Shown here: piece by piece, positions 37,513 to 45,836 of the stretch
Position numbering within the stretch: the first letter of the stretch is position 1
How the letters are laid out: the number at the start of each line of letters is the position of its first letter
From: Paenibacillus melissococcoides
GTDB lineage: Bacteria > Bacillota > Bacilli > Paenibacillales > Paenibacillaceae
Direction: 5' to 3'
NCBI GenBank assembly: GCA_944800085.1
Contig: CALYLO010000001.1
Location: forward strand, 645,001 to 709,000
DNA: 64,000 nt
The notes under the pieces: model-generated
The model's database searches: none
The model's input: only the letters and a program-made list of their open reading frames with translations
What the model was told of the DNA's origin: nothing
Made by a program: the position numbers and the translations under genes

Positions 37513-37748
37513 TAGCAGGAAATCACGGGTTGGCGATCAAGGCCATTTTGGATTGGCTCAAATAACGAACTTCCATCGATACGAAGCGGCAGGCTCTTAG
37601 GAGACCATTTACACTGGTTCTTAAGAGTTTTTTTGCATCCAGCGGATCATTTGTGGTCCATTCGTAATCACCGATTGAACGATCGGACAGACTGAAACGT
37701 AATATAAGTACTTTACCTGCTGCAAGGCGAGAAGGGGGCGGGGGACAC

Positions 37749-38291
37749 GTGGATCAGGAGCAGGAATGGATTCGGCAGGCCGTTCGCGGCGATACCGATG
37801 CGTTGGCCCATTTATTGCATAAGCACTATTCCTTTTTACACAAATATATGCTGAAGCTGACGATGAACCCGAGCGTGGCGGAAGAAGTCGTGCAGGACAC
37901 GATGGTCCGCTGTCTTGAGAAAATACACACCTATAACGGGAAAATGAAGTTTTCGTCGTGGCTCATCATGATCGGCTCGCGGCTGTATATCGACATGCTG
38001 CGAAGGAGAAAGGTCGAGCAGCGTTGGCAGGAAGCGGAGCAGAAGCAGGCGGCGCGCCAGCTTCGCTATTATATGGAATCGAGCGATGTCGAATGGTCGT
38101 TGCTGCTTGAACAGTTGGGAGCATTGCCGGCCGAACAGCGCGCCCCGATTGTGCTCAAGCATTATTACGGATATGCGATTCCCGAGATCGCGGTCATGCT
38201 TAACGTGAATGAAGGCACCGTCAAATCCCGAATTCATTACGGATTGGAGAAGCTGCGGAAGGAGTGGAGCAAGGATGAACAAGCGCAATAA
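37749..38291 (+). CDS. sigY: RNA polymerase ECF sigma factor, SigY-like
   Basis: 180 residues. Region 2 is PSVAEEVVQDTMVRCLEKIH and KFSSWLIMIGSRLYIDMLRR. Region 4 is GALPAEQRAPIVLKHYYGYA and IPEIAVMLNVNEGTVKSRIH. GTG 37749 is preceded by a G-rich site. The next two genes match the small YxlC- and YxlD-type proteins that accompany SigY in Bacillus, which supports the SigY assignment. In that system the downstream proteins restrain the sigma factor (family knowledge). Confidence 0.8.
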   Translation: MDQEQEWIRQAVRGDTDALAHLLHKHYSFLHKYMLKLTMNPSVAEEVVQDTMVRCLEKIHTYNGKMKFSSWLIMIGSRLYIDMLRRRKVEQRWQEAEQKQAARQLRYYMESSDVEWSLLLEQLGALPAEQRAPIVLKHYYGYAIPEIAVMLNVNEGTVKSRIHYGLEKLRKEWSKDEQAQ

Positions 38292-38685
38292 GAAGAAGCT
38301 GGATATCGCGATGACTGCCGAGCCGGGGCGGAACAAGCCGCACCCGACGCCTGCGGAACGGGAGGCGGACGCCGAATCGCTGGGCAGGCTGCATCAAGCG
38401 TGGGCCAGCCTTGATCAGGCCAGCGAGCGGAATGTGGAGATTCCGGATGTGGAACAGCTGCAGCGCATGCTGCACAGCCGCTCCCGGCGCAAGCGCAGCC
38501 GGCTGTGGAAGGAGCTGCTGCTGCTCTGGGGAGCGGCCTGCATTCTCGTCGGCGGGGGCTTGACGCTGGCCGCCACAGATTGGCGCGCCTTTGCCGGCTT
38601 CCAGGCGGCGGCTCTGGCGGGCGGGATTATGTTCTGTCTCTTCAAGTCGCCGATTCGTGCTGCGGAGGAAGGTGAGAGGGAATGA
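38275..38685 (+). CDS. yxlC: YxlC-family putative anti-sigma protein
   Basis: 136 residues overlapping sigY by 17 nt. A charged cytoplasmic N-terminus (~1-70, with SLGRLHQAWASLDQAS and VEQLQRMLHSRSRRKRSRL) is followed by two hydrophobic helices (LLLLWGAACILVGGGLTLA and AAALAGGIMFCLF). This is the YxlC layout, a membrane-linked negative regulator of SigY in Bacillus. Identification rests on layout and position more than on strong motifs. Confidence 0.65.
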   Translation: MNKRNKKKLDIAMTAEPGRNKPHPTPAEREADAESLGRLHQAWASLDQASERNVEIPDVEQLQRMLHSRSRRKRSRLWKELLLLWGAACILVGGGLTLAATDWRAFAGFQAAALAGGIMFCLFKSPIRAAEEGERE

Positions 38686-38915
38686 AACGGAATTATACGT
38701 TCCACGAAGTCGAGTGGTGGGTATGGGCCCTTATCGCGATTGTGTTGGTTGCGCAAGGCACATGGCTGTTCCTGGATGCCCGTAAGCGCGGGAAATATCC
38801 GTGGTTCTGGGGAATTTGGGGCTTCACGGGCACGCCGACGCCCCTATTGTGCTACTTACTGTTCGTCGTGAAGCCTTGGCGGAAAAAGCGCGATCGGAAT
38901 CATCCGGACAGATGA
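38682..38915 (+). CDS. YxlD-like small membrane protein of the SigY operon
   Basis: 77 residues with two hydrophobic segments (WALIAIVLVAQGTWLFL and PTPLLCYLLFVV) around a basic loop ARKRGKYPWFWGIWG. It overlaps yxlC by 4 nt (ATGA). Bacillus SigY operons carry similar small membrane proteins (YxlD, YxlE) that keep SigY inactive; which of the two this matches is uncertain. Confidence 0.6.
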   Translation: MKRNYTFHEVEWWVWALIAIVLVAQGTWLFLDARKRGKYPWFWGIWGFTGTPTPLLCYLLFVVKPWRKKRDRNHPDR

Positions 38916-39069
38916 AACGCCGGATGCGCGGCATGGGCCGCCATCCTGCTGCAGAACCGGAGCAGCCTTCTCCCGGATGGCCGTTGACGCGTTCGGGGAA
39001 CGCTTCTGTTGGTATAACATCCCCCTCTATTGGGCCACACTATGGTTAAAAAAGTAAGAGGGGATTGTC

Positions 39070-39801
39070 ATGACTCGAGAACATCGTTCCCATTCCCGGT
39101 TCTCTTATCGGGTAAAGCAATGGAAACAGGATATTCGCCGCATGAAAGGCCCGATCTGGTGGCTCGCCGCTATTGTATTATTTTTTGGTGCCCTGACCTT
39201 AGGAATCCGCATGTCGATGGAGATCCGTCAGCTCATTTACGAGCGGGAGACGCCCATCTCGATCGAAACATTCGCGGCGATGCAGGACGATGAGTTCGCC
39301 AAGCTGCATGATTCTTCCCGGCTCGTGCTTAATGAGCTGCTTCAGCAGGACGACCGGAAGCGCGAAGTCATTCATCGCCAGCAGTTTATTTGCGGCCAGC
39401 GGGAAGAGACGATGGGCAAGCATACTTCGGCTGCTATCATTCAATTGATGCTGAATCATCCGGATTGGGGCGCCACGATGGATGACGCGGGCCGGGTCAT
39501 TATGGAGGAACAGATCGAGGAAATATCCGAACGCTGCAAGGATGCCCGCATCAGTCTCGACGAGGACGGGAATCTGACGCTGTACGAAGGCCCGCCCGAG
39601 CAGAAAAAAGTGATTCGGACCTTTTTCCAAATCGATGTCGAATCGATGGAGAGCACGCTCCCGCCCAATGTGCTCCAGCAGCTGTATGACGGCATTCTGA
39701 TTACGGATACCGATGAATATCACAGCGTCCTGTCCACCTTCAGCGATTATGCGGTGGAAGCCTCGCAGAAAGTGATGAAGCAGGCGGAGGAGGCCAATTG
39801 A
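39070..39801 (+). CDS. BofC-like protein (BofC C-terminal domain)
   Basis: 243 residues: a basic N-terminus, one membrane helix (WWLAAIVLFFGALTLGI, ~28-45), then an extracytoplasmic part ending in a BofC_C-like domain (RISLDEDGNLTLYEGPP, VIRTFFQIDVESMESTLPPN, VLQQLYDGILITDTDEYHSV). In Bacillus, BofC acts in the forespore-mother cell intermembrane space to delay sigma-K activation, and its gene precedes ruvAB. Here the gene also lies upstream of the ruv cluster, separated only by an IS and an antiporter, which supports the assignment. The protein is somewhat longer than Bacillus BofC, and its middle is not recognised. GGGGAT binding site. Confidence 0.65.
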   Translation: MTREHRSHSRFSYRVKQWKQDIRRMKGPIWWLAAIVLFFGALTLGIRMSMEIRQLIYERETPISIETFAAMQDDEFAKLHDSSRLVLNELLQQDDRKREVIHRQQFICGQREETMGKHTSAAIIQLMLNHPDWGATMDDAGRVIMEEQIEEISERCKDARISLDEDGNLTLYEGPPEQKKVIRTFFQIDVESMESTLPPNVLQQLYDGILITDTDEYHSVLSTFSDYAVEASQKVMKQAEEAN

Positions 39802-39822
39802 CAGCCGGATCAGATACGAATG

Positions 39823-39849
39823 AGGACGTCCCTTCGGGCGTCCTTATTT
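39823..39849 (+). terminator. Terminator after BofC-like gene
   Basis: AGGACG / CGTCCT stem with inner TCCC/GGG pairing around TTCG, then TTATTTA. Confidence 0.75.
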
Positions 39850-40210
39850 AAGACTGTCGACAATGCTTTTGGCGAGCTGGGCCGCCTTATCCACGTTGTC
39901 ATTCGTCAATTCCCTCATAGACGGTCGAATTCCAATCCGTAAGAATCAATTCCTTGTCAGGCAGCCCTTGCTCGGTCAGCAGCCTCATCTCCTGCACAAG
40001 CATGTCCCCGCAAATAACCCGGATTCGGAAGAAATTCCCATGAACTCCTCCAATATTTGGCGGTACGGATGCAACGGGAGCCGCGGCGGAGCGGCCGCTT
40101 CGGCGTGAAGCACCTCCTCGATATGGTCATGCGGATAGAAATGAAGCGGTATGAAGTCCGGCAAAAGACGGATTGCTGCGCAGAACGCAAAAAAATTCAT
40201 CATTCGGCCG
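39847..40210 (-). pseudogene. GH39-like glycosidase relic
   Basis: The minus strand reads LPDFIPLHFYPHDHIEEVLH, then YRQILEEFMGISSES, and after a shift GDMLVQEMRLLTEQGLPDKE, LILTDWNSTVY, and after another shift ELTNDNVDKAAQLAKSIVDS. The order FxSLHxYPxD ... LTEWNS ... ELTNDTxxKAAYxAK is that of GH39 beta-xylosidase-like proteins (often fused to AraC domains). Only about 120 codons remain, with at least two frameshifts and no start. Confidence 0.55.
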
Positions 40211-40241
40211 CGGGGAGCGGATGAGGATCCGTCCGGGCAAT

Positions 40242-40448
40242 CTCTCCCGCGGCTCTAGTCATCTGCTCCGCCAAGACTGCAAGAATGCAGCAATTTCAAT
40301 GATCTGAGGTGGCGAAAATAGGCTTGCTGCAAAAATACAGCAATTACCCTACGGCAAGGCATAAATGGCATTCAAAATGGCGAAATAATGTAATTTTGCA
40401 GGATTTTCTCGGAATTTGACCTCTTGAGGTAAAAAATGCTGCGCCTGT
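40242..40448 (-). repeat. Dispersed noncoding repeat, copy A part 1
   Basis: In reverse complement this matches 50827-51022 closely, for example GGCGCAGCATTTTTTACCTC, CCGAGAAAATCCTGCAAAAT, TACATTATTTCGCCATTTTG and TTTATGCCTTGCCGTAGG. It contains two short palindromes built on TTGCTG...CAGCAA. The copy is cut at 40448 by the IS1182-family element and resumes at 42013. No coding potential. Function unknown. Confidence 0.8.
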
Positions 40449-42012
40449 CAGGCTGTTGGAAAACCCCTGTTTTTTACGAAGTAATATCATTGTAATATCA
40501 TTTTGCTGGGAAAAAGTGGTGTTTGGTGAGAGAGAATGGAGGGGGGATGGGGTCTTTGCTTTACCCCACCCTTCTGGCGAGATGTGTGGCTATCTTTTTT
40601 ATGTTCTGTGCAGTGGCTGTCATTAGCACTTGCTCCTGCACCTTGTCTCTTCCCCGAAACCGGCAATAGCGAAGTCCATGGAGCACTTTGGCATCCGCGA
40701 AACTTCGCTCAATGGTTTGGGCGCGTAGGGCATAAACGGCTTTTCCGCTCTCACTCTGGAAGTTTTGAACTACTTTCTCTTTGTGTTCTTCCCAGATATG
40801 CCGTTGTATGGTGCGTTGTTTATTTTTGTTCTCGTTACACTTGCTCAATAATGGACAGGCAGCGCATTGTTTGGGATCGGATTTATAATCTCTGAATCCT
40901 TTTCGTGTTGTGGTGCGGTACGTGAGTTCTTGCTGGTTTGGACAGATAAAAACATTCTTTTCTGCATCATAATGAAATTTCTCTTTGGGAAATACACCGT
41001 GTTCACGGGTCGAACGCTCTGGAATAACTGCCGTGATGTTTAATTTGTTCGTACGGTAACAAACATAGGCCGTCATGTAACCAGAGTCGAGTGCAACGGC
41101 CTCCAGCGACTTTTCCCAGCCAAACTTCTCTATTTGATGTAGTAGACGATCCACATAAACAACCGAATCATTCACATTTCCAGGCGTAACGTAGCAGTCC
41201 GTAATCACGTTGTATTTATGATCTACGGTGCGGTGATCTAAATAATGAAACCCTTCCGGTTTTCCATCCCGATTCAGGTTTCCGCTATCCGGATCTGTTA
41301 AGCTAACTTTTTGTTCCTTGGTTTCGGCCTCCTCTTTGGGAGGCAGTGGCTTTTTTCCAAAAGCGACCCGATCCTCATTCACGGCTTGCTCCAGCTCTTG
41401 GAGATATTCATAAGGCGTACAAGTGACTTCTCGTTTCTCGTACCGTCCGTTATTGGCATTTGCCTTGATATGCGTGGAGTCGGTAAAGAGCAGCCGCCCT
41501 CCCACCATGTTGTGCTGAATCGCCTGCTGAACGATATTATCGAAGATATCTTGGAAGACGGTAGTATCCTTAAACCGATTTTTCCGGTTCCAGCTAAAGA
41601 TCGAATGGTCAGGCGCTTTGCCGGAAAGCCCGAGCCGTAAGAACCACCGAAAAGCCAGGGAATCGTTGACGACTCGCTCCAGTTCTCGCTCTGAGCGAAT
41701 GTTATACAAGTAGCCGATCAGCAGCATTTTAAAGAACACAATGGGATCCACAGATGGTCGGCCGTTCGACTCGCTGTAGTAAGGACGCACAAGGTCCAAA
41801 ATAAAGGTAAAATCAATATGTTTATCGATATGACGAAGCAAGTGATCAGGGGCAACCATATGCTCAAGACAAACCAGTTCATAGTCCAGTTGTGGGTTGG
41901 GATCATTCGTGTAAAGCATACAAACACCGCGCTTTCCATGGATTATGATAAGAACATTATACCAAATTAACGCGGTGAATGGGTAATTAACATAGACTTT
42001 CTCAACACTCTG
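40449..42012 (-). mobile_element. IS1182-family insertion sequence
   Basis: A 1564-bp element with related inverted ends (left CAGGCTGTTGGAAAA, right in reverse complement CAGAGTGTTGAGAAA) and a 6-bp target duplication GCCTGT at 40443-40448 and 42013-42018. Inside is one full-length transposase on the minus strand. It sits in the middle of a noncoding repeat, whose uninterrupted second copy at 50.7 kb shows the pre-insertion state and so confirms the ends. Confidence 0.88.
40561..41919 (-). CDS. IS1182-family transposase
   Basis: A 452-residue DDE transposase. Visible features are the N-terminal DUF772-type domain (RPSVDPIVFFKMLLIGYLYN, SERELERVVNDSLAFRWFLR, PDHSIFSWNRKNRF), a first Asp in LLFTDSTHIKANAN, a DHRTVDHKYNVITDCYVTPG strand, a second Asp in AVALDSGYMTAY, a cysteine cluster (CAACPLLSKC) and the C-terminal Glu region AQTIERSFADAKVLHGLRYC. 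Full length with no stops, so the element is probably functional. Confidence 0.92.
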   Translation of the reverse strand: MLYTNDPNPQLDYELVCLEHMVAPDHLLRHIDKHIDFTFILDLVRPYYSESNGRPSVDPIVFFKMLLIGYLYNIRSERELERVVNDSLAFRWFLRLGLSGKAPDHSIFSWNRKNRFKDTTVFQDIFDNIVQQAIQHNMVGGRLLFTDSTHIKANANNGRYEKREVTCTPYEYLQELEQAVNEDRVAFGKKPLPPKEEAETKEQKVSLTDPDSGNLNRDGKPEGFHYLDHRTVDHKYNVITDCYVTPGNVNDSVVYVDRLLHQIEKFGWEKSLEAVALDSGYMTAYVCYRTNKLNITAVIPERSTREHGVFPKEKFHYDAEKNVFICPNQQELTYRTTTRKGFRDYKSDPKQCAACPLLSKCNENKNKQRTIQRHIWEEHKEKVVQNFQSESGKAVYALRAQTIERSFADAKVLHGLRYCRFRGRDKVQEQVLMTATAQNIKKIATHLARRVG

Positions 42013-42124
42013 GCCTGTGCAGCAATTTCATGCGGGGACCAGCTTGCCCTAACCTGCTCTGCCTTCCCCGGCTCCGCCCTTCCTAAAAAAATAACTGTCG
42101 ACAGGACTTTGTCGACAGTCTGGA
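42013..42124 (-). repeat. Dispersed noncoding repeat, copy A part 2
   Basis: Continuation of the repeat after the IS. In reverse complement it matches 50682-50826: AGACTGTCGACAAAGTCCTG, TCGACAGT, AAGGGCGG, GGTTAGGGCAAGCTGGTCC, CATGAAATTGCTG. It includes the hairpin ACTGTCGAC / GTCGACAGT (42091-42118). Confidence 0.8.
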
Positions 42125-42127
42125 ATA

Positions 42128-42158
42128 AGGATGTCCCTTGGGGCGTCCTCATTTTTTG
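42128..42158. terminator. Terminator-like hairpin
   Basis: AGGATGTCCC TTGG GGCGTCCT followed by CATTTTTT. A near-copy of the hairpin at 39823-39849. Confidence 0.6.
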
Positions 42159-42266
42159 TCCGCTGCGGTGGAATGATAAGAATCGGCTGATTCCAATGCC
42201 GCAACTGGCCGGTTCTCGACACCGGAAGTAAATGGGGTTAACCGCCTCTAAGGAAGGAGGATGCGC

Positions 42267-43418
42267 ATGGATATCGTGCTGATGCTCCTCATCGTGCTGA
42301 CGGCGACCAAGCTGGCCGGAGATTTGACGGTAAGGCTGGGCCAGCCCTCCGTGCTGGGGAAGCTGATCGTCGGCATCATTGTCGGCCCTGCGGTCTTGGG
42401 CTGGGTGACCAACGGGGAGATCGTCCGCGACATGGCCGAGGTCGGCGTCATTCTGCTCATGTTCATCGCGGGTCTGGAGACTGACCTGGACCAGTTGAAG
42501 CAGAACTGGAAAGCTTCGGTTGCCGTCGCTCTCGGCGGCATTATTTTGCCCTTCATCGGCGGGTATCTCGGAGGGATTGCTCTCGGTTTGGATCAAGGAC
42601 AGTCGCTGTTCATCGGGCTGCTGCTGTGTGCCACTTCCGTCAGCATCTCGGTTCAGACGCTGAAGGATCTCGGACAGCTCAGCTCCAGGGAAGGAACGAC
42701 GATTCTCGGAGCCGCCGTCGTCGATGATGTTGTCGTCGTCATCCTGCTGGCCTTCATGCTGAGTCTTCTCGGAGCGGGAACGGATCAGGCTTCCCTTGGA
42801 TGGATCGTCGGCAAGAAGGTCATTTTCTTCGCCGGGGCGATTGCCGCGGGCATCTACGCCGTGCCCCTCCTGATGAGATGGCTTGCTCCATTGAAGGTAA
42901 GCGAAGCGGTGATCAGCGCGGCGCTCATCATCTGCTTCGCCTTCTCTTATGCCGCGGAGCAATTGGGCGTAGCCGGCATTATCGGCGCGTTTGCCGCCGG
43001 TATCGCCATCTCGCAGACCGACTTCAAGCAGGAGGTGGAGCATCGGCTGGAGCCGATCGCTTACGGAATTTTCGTGCCGGTCTTCTTCGTCAGCGTCGGA
43101 CTGGAGGTCACCTTCGCAGGGTTGGGTCAGCATGTTGGATTTATGCTGCTATTTTCGGTGCTCGCGATTGCCACCAAGCTGTTCGGCTGCATGCTGGGCG
43201 CGCGCATGACGGGCTTCGGCCGCCGGAGCGCGTTCGGCATCGGATCGGGGATGGTATCCCGCGGCGAGGTCGCCCTCATCATCGCCACAGCAGGCCTGGA
43301 GGGGGCGCTGTTCGACCCGGCCCTGTTCACTCCTCTCGTCATCATCATCATCGTGACGACGCTCGTCACGCCGCCGATGCTCAAATTGGCTTTTCGCCAC
43401 GGCGGAAACCGTTCCTGA
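42267..43418 (+). CDS. CPA2-family cation:proton antiporter
   Basis: 383 residues with about 12 hydrophobic segments, of the Na+/H+ exchanger (KefB/GerN-like) family without a C-terminal RCK/TrkA domain. Typical blocks are KLIVGIIVGPAVLGWV near residue 33, FIAGLETDLDQLK near residue 68, the family Asp pair in AAVVDDVVVVILLAF near residue 152, and ISQTDFKQEVEHRLEP near residue 250. AAGGAAGGAGG lies before; ATG 42267 gives a normal spacing, while ATG 42261 abuts the site. It may couple cation or K+ efflux to proton influx. Ion specificity cannot be told. Confidence 0.85.
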   Translation: MDIVLMLLIVLTATKLAGDLTVRLGQPSVLGKLIVGIIVGPAVLGWVTNGEIVRDMAEVGVILLMFIAGLETDLDQLKQNWKASVAVALGGIILPFIGGYLGGIALGLDQGQSLFIGLLLCATSVSISVQTLKDLGQLSSREGTTILGAAVVDDVVVVILLAFMLSLLGAGTDQASLGWIVGKKVIFFAGAIAAGIYAVPLLMRWLAPLKVSEAVISAALIICFAFSYAAEQLGVAGIIGAFAAGIAISQTDFKQEVEHRLEPIAYGIFVPVFFVSVGLEVTFAGLGQHVGFMLLFSVLAIATKLFGCMLGARMTGFGRRSAFGIGSGMVSRGEVALIIATAGLEGALFDPALFTPLVIIIIVTTLVTPPMLKLAFRHGGNRS

Positions 43419-43595
43419 AGCCACTCGCCGCGGCCATCCGGCGTTTGGCCAGGCTTCGGACGCGGCCTTTTCATCCCCGTTCAAGCCTGCCAATTGCGGC
43501 GGAAAGACTCATTCTCTTCCTTACGATCTGTGTTATAATGGAGTGAACACATATGTTCGCTAGACACACACGGAATCGTTAGGGAGAGATTTTTT

Positions 43596-44099
43596 TTGCG
43601 AATATTAGGAATTGACCCGGGCATTGCCATTGTCGGCTTCGGATTTGTGGATAAAATCGGCAACAAGGTCATTCCCGTACAATATGGCTGTATCCAGACC
43701 GATTCGGCTACCGCTTCGGAGATTCGGCTGCTGCAGGTGTTCGAAGCGGCGGAGGAATTGCTGGACCGGTATAAGCCGGACGCGATGGCGATCGAGAAGT
43801 TGTTCTTCAACCGCAACGTAACGAATGCCTTCAGCGTAGGACAAGCCCGCGGCGTCGTCATTCTCGCGGCCGCGAAGCGGGGCATTCCGATCGGGGAGTA
43901 CACCCCGATGCAGGTGAAGCAGGCGGTAGTCGGTTACGGCAACGCCGAGAAGAGACAGGTGCAGGAGATGGTGCGGCTGCTGCTGAAGCTGAAGGCGATA
44001 CCGAAGCCGGACGATGTGGCGGACGCCTTGGCCGTGGCGCTATGCCACGCCCATTCCAGCGGATTACATAACAAATTGAACGGAGTATTGCGTCCATGA
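43596..44099 (+). CDS. ruvC: Crossover junction endodeoxyribonuclease RuvC
   Basis: 167 residues; resolves Holliday junctions with RuvAB. The catalytic acidic residues are visible: Asp in ILGIDPG at residue 7, Glu in MAIEKLFF near residue 68, and the Asp pair in PKPDDVADALAVALCHAH near residues 139-144. TTG 43596 is the only start consistent with the conserved N-terminus, with AGGGAGA upstream. Stop overlaps the ruvA start (ATGA). Bacillus subtilis lacks ruvC and uses RecU; Paenibacillus-type genomes keep it. Confidence 0.95.
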   Translation: MRILGIDPGIAIVGFGFVDKIGNKVIPVQYGCIQTDSATASEIRLLQVFEAAEELLDRYKPDAMAIEKLFFNRNVTNAFSVGQARGVVILAAAKRGIPIGEYTPMQVKQAVVGYGNAEKRQVQEMVRLLLKLKAIPKPDDVADALAVALCHAHSSGLHNKLNGVLRP

Positions 44100-44716
44100 T
44101 TGATTTTGTTCGCGGACCGGTGGTCCATTGGGAAGCCGATTATGTGGTATTGGATGTTCAAGGGATCGGATATCGCATCTATACGCCGAACCCGTACGCG
44201 TTTGCGAAGTCGGAGGCGGCCGTTACGGTATATACGCATCATCATGTGCGGGAGGACGCGATTCTGCTGTTCGGGTTCGCGTCGCGGCAGGAGCAGAAGC
44301 TGTTCCGCCGCCTGATCGAGGTCAGCGGCGTCGGACCGAAGGTGGCGCTCGGCATTTTAAGCGCGGGGAATCCGGATTCGGTCGTGGCGGCGATTCAGCA
44401 GGAGAACTATTCGTTCCTGACGAAGCTGCCCGGAATCGGGAAGAAGACGGCTCAGCGCATCGTGCTTGATTTGAAGGACAAGCTGGACGGCATGGGCTGG
44501 GATATCGACCCGGGAGCGCTGTTCGCAGAGGTGCAGACGATCGAGGGCGATCGGGAAGACGGCGCGTGGGACGAAGCCCGCGAAGCGCTGAAGGCGCTTG
44601 GGTACAAGGACGTGGAACTGGAACGGGTCTGGAACGATCTGCAGCATCGCGTCCATGCGGACGAGTCGGTCGACTCGCTCATGAAGAAGGCGCTGCAATT
44701 GCTGTTCACAGGGTAA
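44096..44716 (+). CDS. ruvA: Holliday junction branch migration protein RuvA
   Basis: 206 residues: an N-terminal OB fold (MIDFVRGPVVHWEADYVVLD), helix-hairpin-helix motifs (LIEVSGVGPKVALGILSAG near residue 70 and LTKLPGIGKKTAQRIVLDLK near residue 105), and the C-terminal RuvB-binding domain (EALKALGYKDVELERVWNDL). Overlaps ruvC by 4 nt and is followed by ruvB after 15 nt. Confidence 0.96.
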   Translation: MIDFVRGPVVHWEADYVVLDVQGIGYRIYTPNPYAFAKSEAAVTVYTHHHVREDAILLFGFASRQEQKLFRRLIEVSGVGPKVALGILSAGNPDSVVAAIQQENYSFLTKLPGIGKKTAQRIVLDLKDKLDGMGWDIDPGALFAEVQTIEGDREDGAWDEAREALKALGYKDVELERVWNDLQHRVHADESVDSLMKKALQLLFTG

Positions 44717-44731
44717 GGAGAGGCGGTACAG

Positions 44732-45733
44732 ATGGAAGAACGCATCATTTCAGCCAATTATATGATGGAGGATCAGGCGGTCGAGTTGAGCCTGCGTCCG
44801 CGTTATTTGTCTGAATACATAGGGCAGAACCAGGTGAAGGACAATCTGAAAATATTCATCGAAGCGGCCAAAATGCGCAAGGAAGCGCTCGATCACGTGC
44901 TGCTGTACGGTCCGCCCGGATTGGGCAAGACGACGCTGTCCAACATTATCGCCAACGAGATGGGCGTGAACATCCGCACGACCTCGGGTCCGGCTATCGA
45001 GCGGCCGGGAGACTTGGCGGCCTTGCTGACCAATCTGCAGGAAGGCGATGTGTTGTTCATCGATGAGATCCACCGGCTTCACCGGACGGTGGAGGAAGTA
45101 TTGTATCCGGCGATGGAGGATTTCGCGCTCGACATCATTATCGGCAAAGGCCCGAGCGCGCGCTCCGTCCGCCTCGATCTGCCCCGCTTTACTCTTATCG
45201 GGGCAACGACGCGGGCAGGCCTGCTCTCGGCGCCGCTTCGCGATCGCTTCGGCGTCGTCAGCAGGCTGGAATATTACAGCAAGGATGAGCTTAGCTTCAT
45301 CGTGAGCCGCGCCGCCGATATTTTGGATGTCCCGATTACAGGCGAGGCAAGCGACGAGATCGCGATCCGCTCGCGGGGCACGCCGCGGATTGCGAACCGG
45401 CTGCTGAAGCGTGTGCGCGACTTCGCTCAAGTGCGCGGCGACGGGATTATCACGCCGGCCTTGGCGGGGGAAGCGCTGCACTTGATCCAGGTCGATGCGC
45501 TCGGCCTCGACGCGATCGATCACAAGATGCTTCAGGCGATGATCTCCCATTTCCGCGGCGGTCCGGTCGGGCTGGATACGATTGCCGCGACGATCGGGGA
45601 GGAGAGCCAGACAATCGAAGATGTATATGAACCTTATCTGCTGCAGATCGGATTTCTGCAGCGGACGCCCCGAGGGCGCATGGTTACGCATCAGGCATAC
45701 CACCATCTAGGATTGCCCATTCCAGAGAAATAA
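44732..45733 (+). CDS. ruvB: Holliday junction helicase RuvB
   Basis: 333 residues, an AAA+ motor for branch migration. Walker [11 protein letters not shown] near residue 62, Walker [10 protein letters not shown] near residue 108, sensor 1 [10 protein letters not shown], arginine-finger loop APLRDRFG and a C-terminal winged helix ([17 protein letters not shown]). AAGGAGAGGCGG precedes the start. Confidence 0.97.
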   Translation: MEERIISANYMMEDQAVELSLRPRYLSEYIGQNQVKDNLKIFIEAAKMRKEALDHVLLYGPPGLGKTTLSNIIANEMGVNIRTTSGPAIERPGDLAALLTNLQEGDVLFIDEIHRLHRTVEEVLYPAMEDFALDIIIGKGPSARSVRLDLPRFTLIGATTRAGLLSAPLRDRFGVVSRLEYYSKDELSFIVSRAADILDVPITGEASDEIAIRSRGTPRIANRLLKRVRDFAQVRGDGIITPALAGEALHLIQVDALGLDAIDHKMLQAMISHFRGGPVGLDTIAATIGEESQTIEDVYEPYLLQIGFLQRTPRGRMVTHQAYHHLGLPIPEK

Positions 45734-45836
45734 ATTCATCCGCTATCGATAGTAATTATTTGTCCCGACAGACCTTTGAAAAGACAGCACATCAACATCA
45801 ACTAGACAGGACAAGCAGGAAGGGGAACTGAAGAAT

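Larger units (their letters stand above)
36630..37565 (+). pseudogene. Small ORF (33 codons) split by IS5-family insertion
   Basis: Before the IS, ATG 36630 (after GGGGAGGAGG) opens MFGRSERFFGEEAQKVL. After removing the IS and one copy of the TA duplication, the frame continues exactly into AGNHGLAIKAILDWLK and a TAA at 37563-37565. The reading frame is thus restored by clean excision, and the 33-residue product would be small and amphipathic at its C-terminus. I do not recognise it. It could be a true small gene or chance. Confidence 0.45.

Noticed and set aside
40242..40448. Possible CRISPR from repeated TTGCTG/CAGCAA units
   Set aside because: The units are palindromes at irregular distances with no spacers of even length and no cas genes.
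41967..43133. 388-codon minus-strand ORF opposite the CPA2 antiporter
   Set aside because: Low-complexity charged translation (Asp/Glu/His/Gln-rich) mirroring membrane codons; the plus strand has clear antiporter motifs.
44750..45706. 318-codon minus-strand ORF
   Set aside because: Shadow of ruvB.
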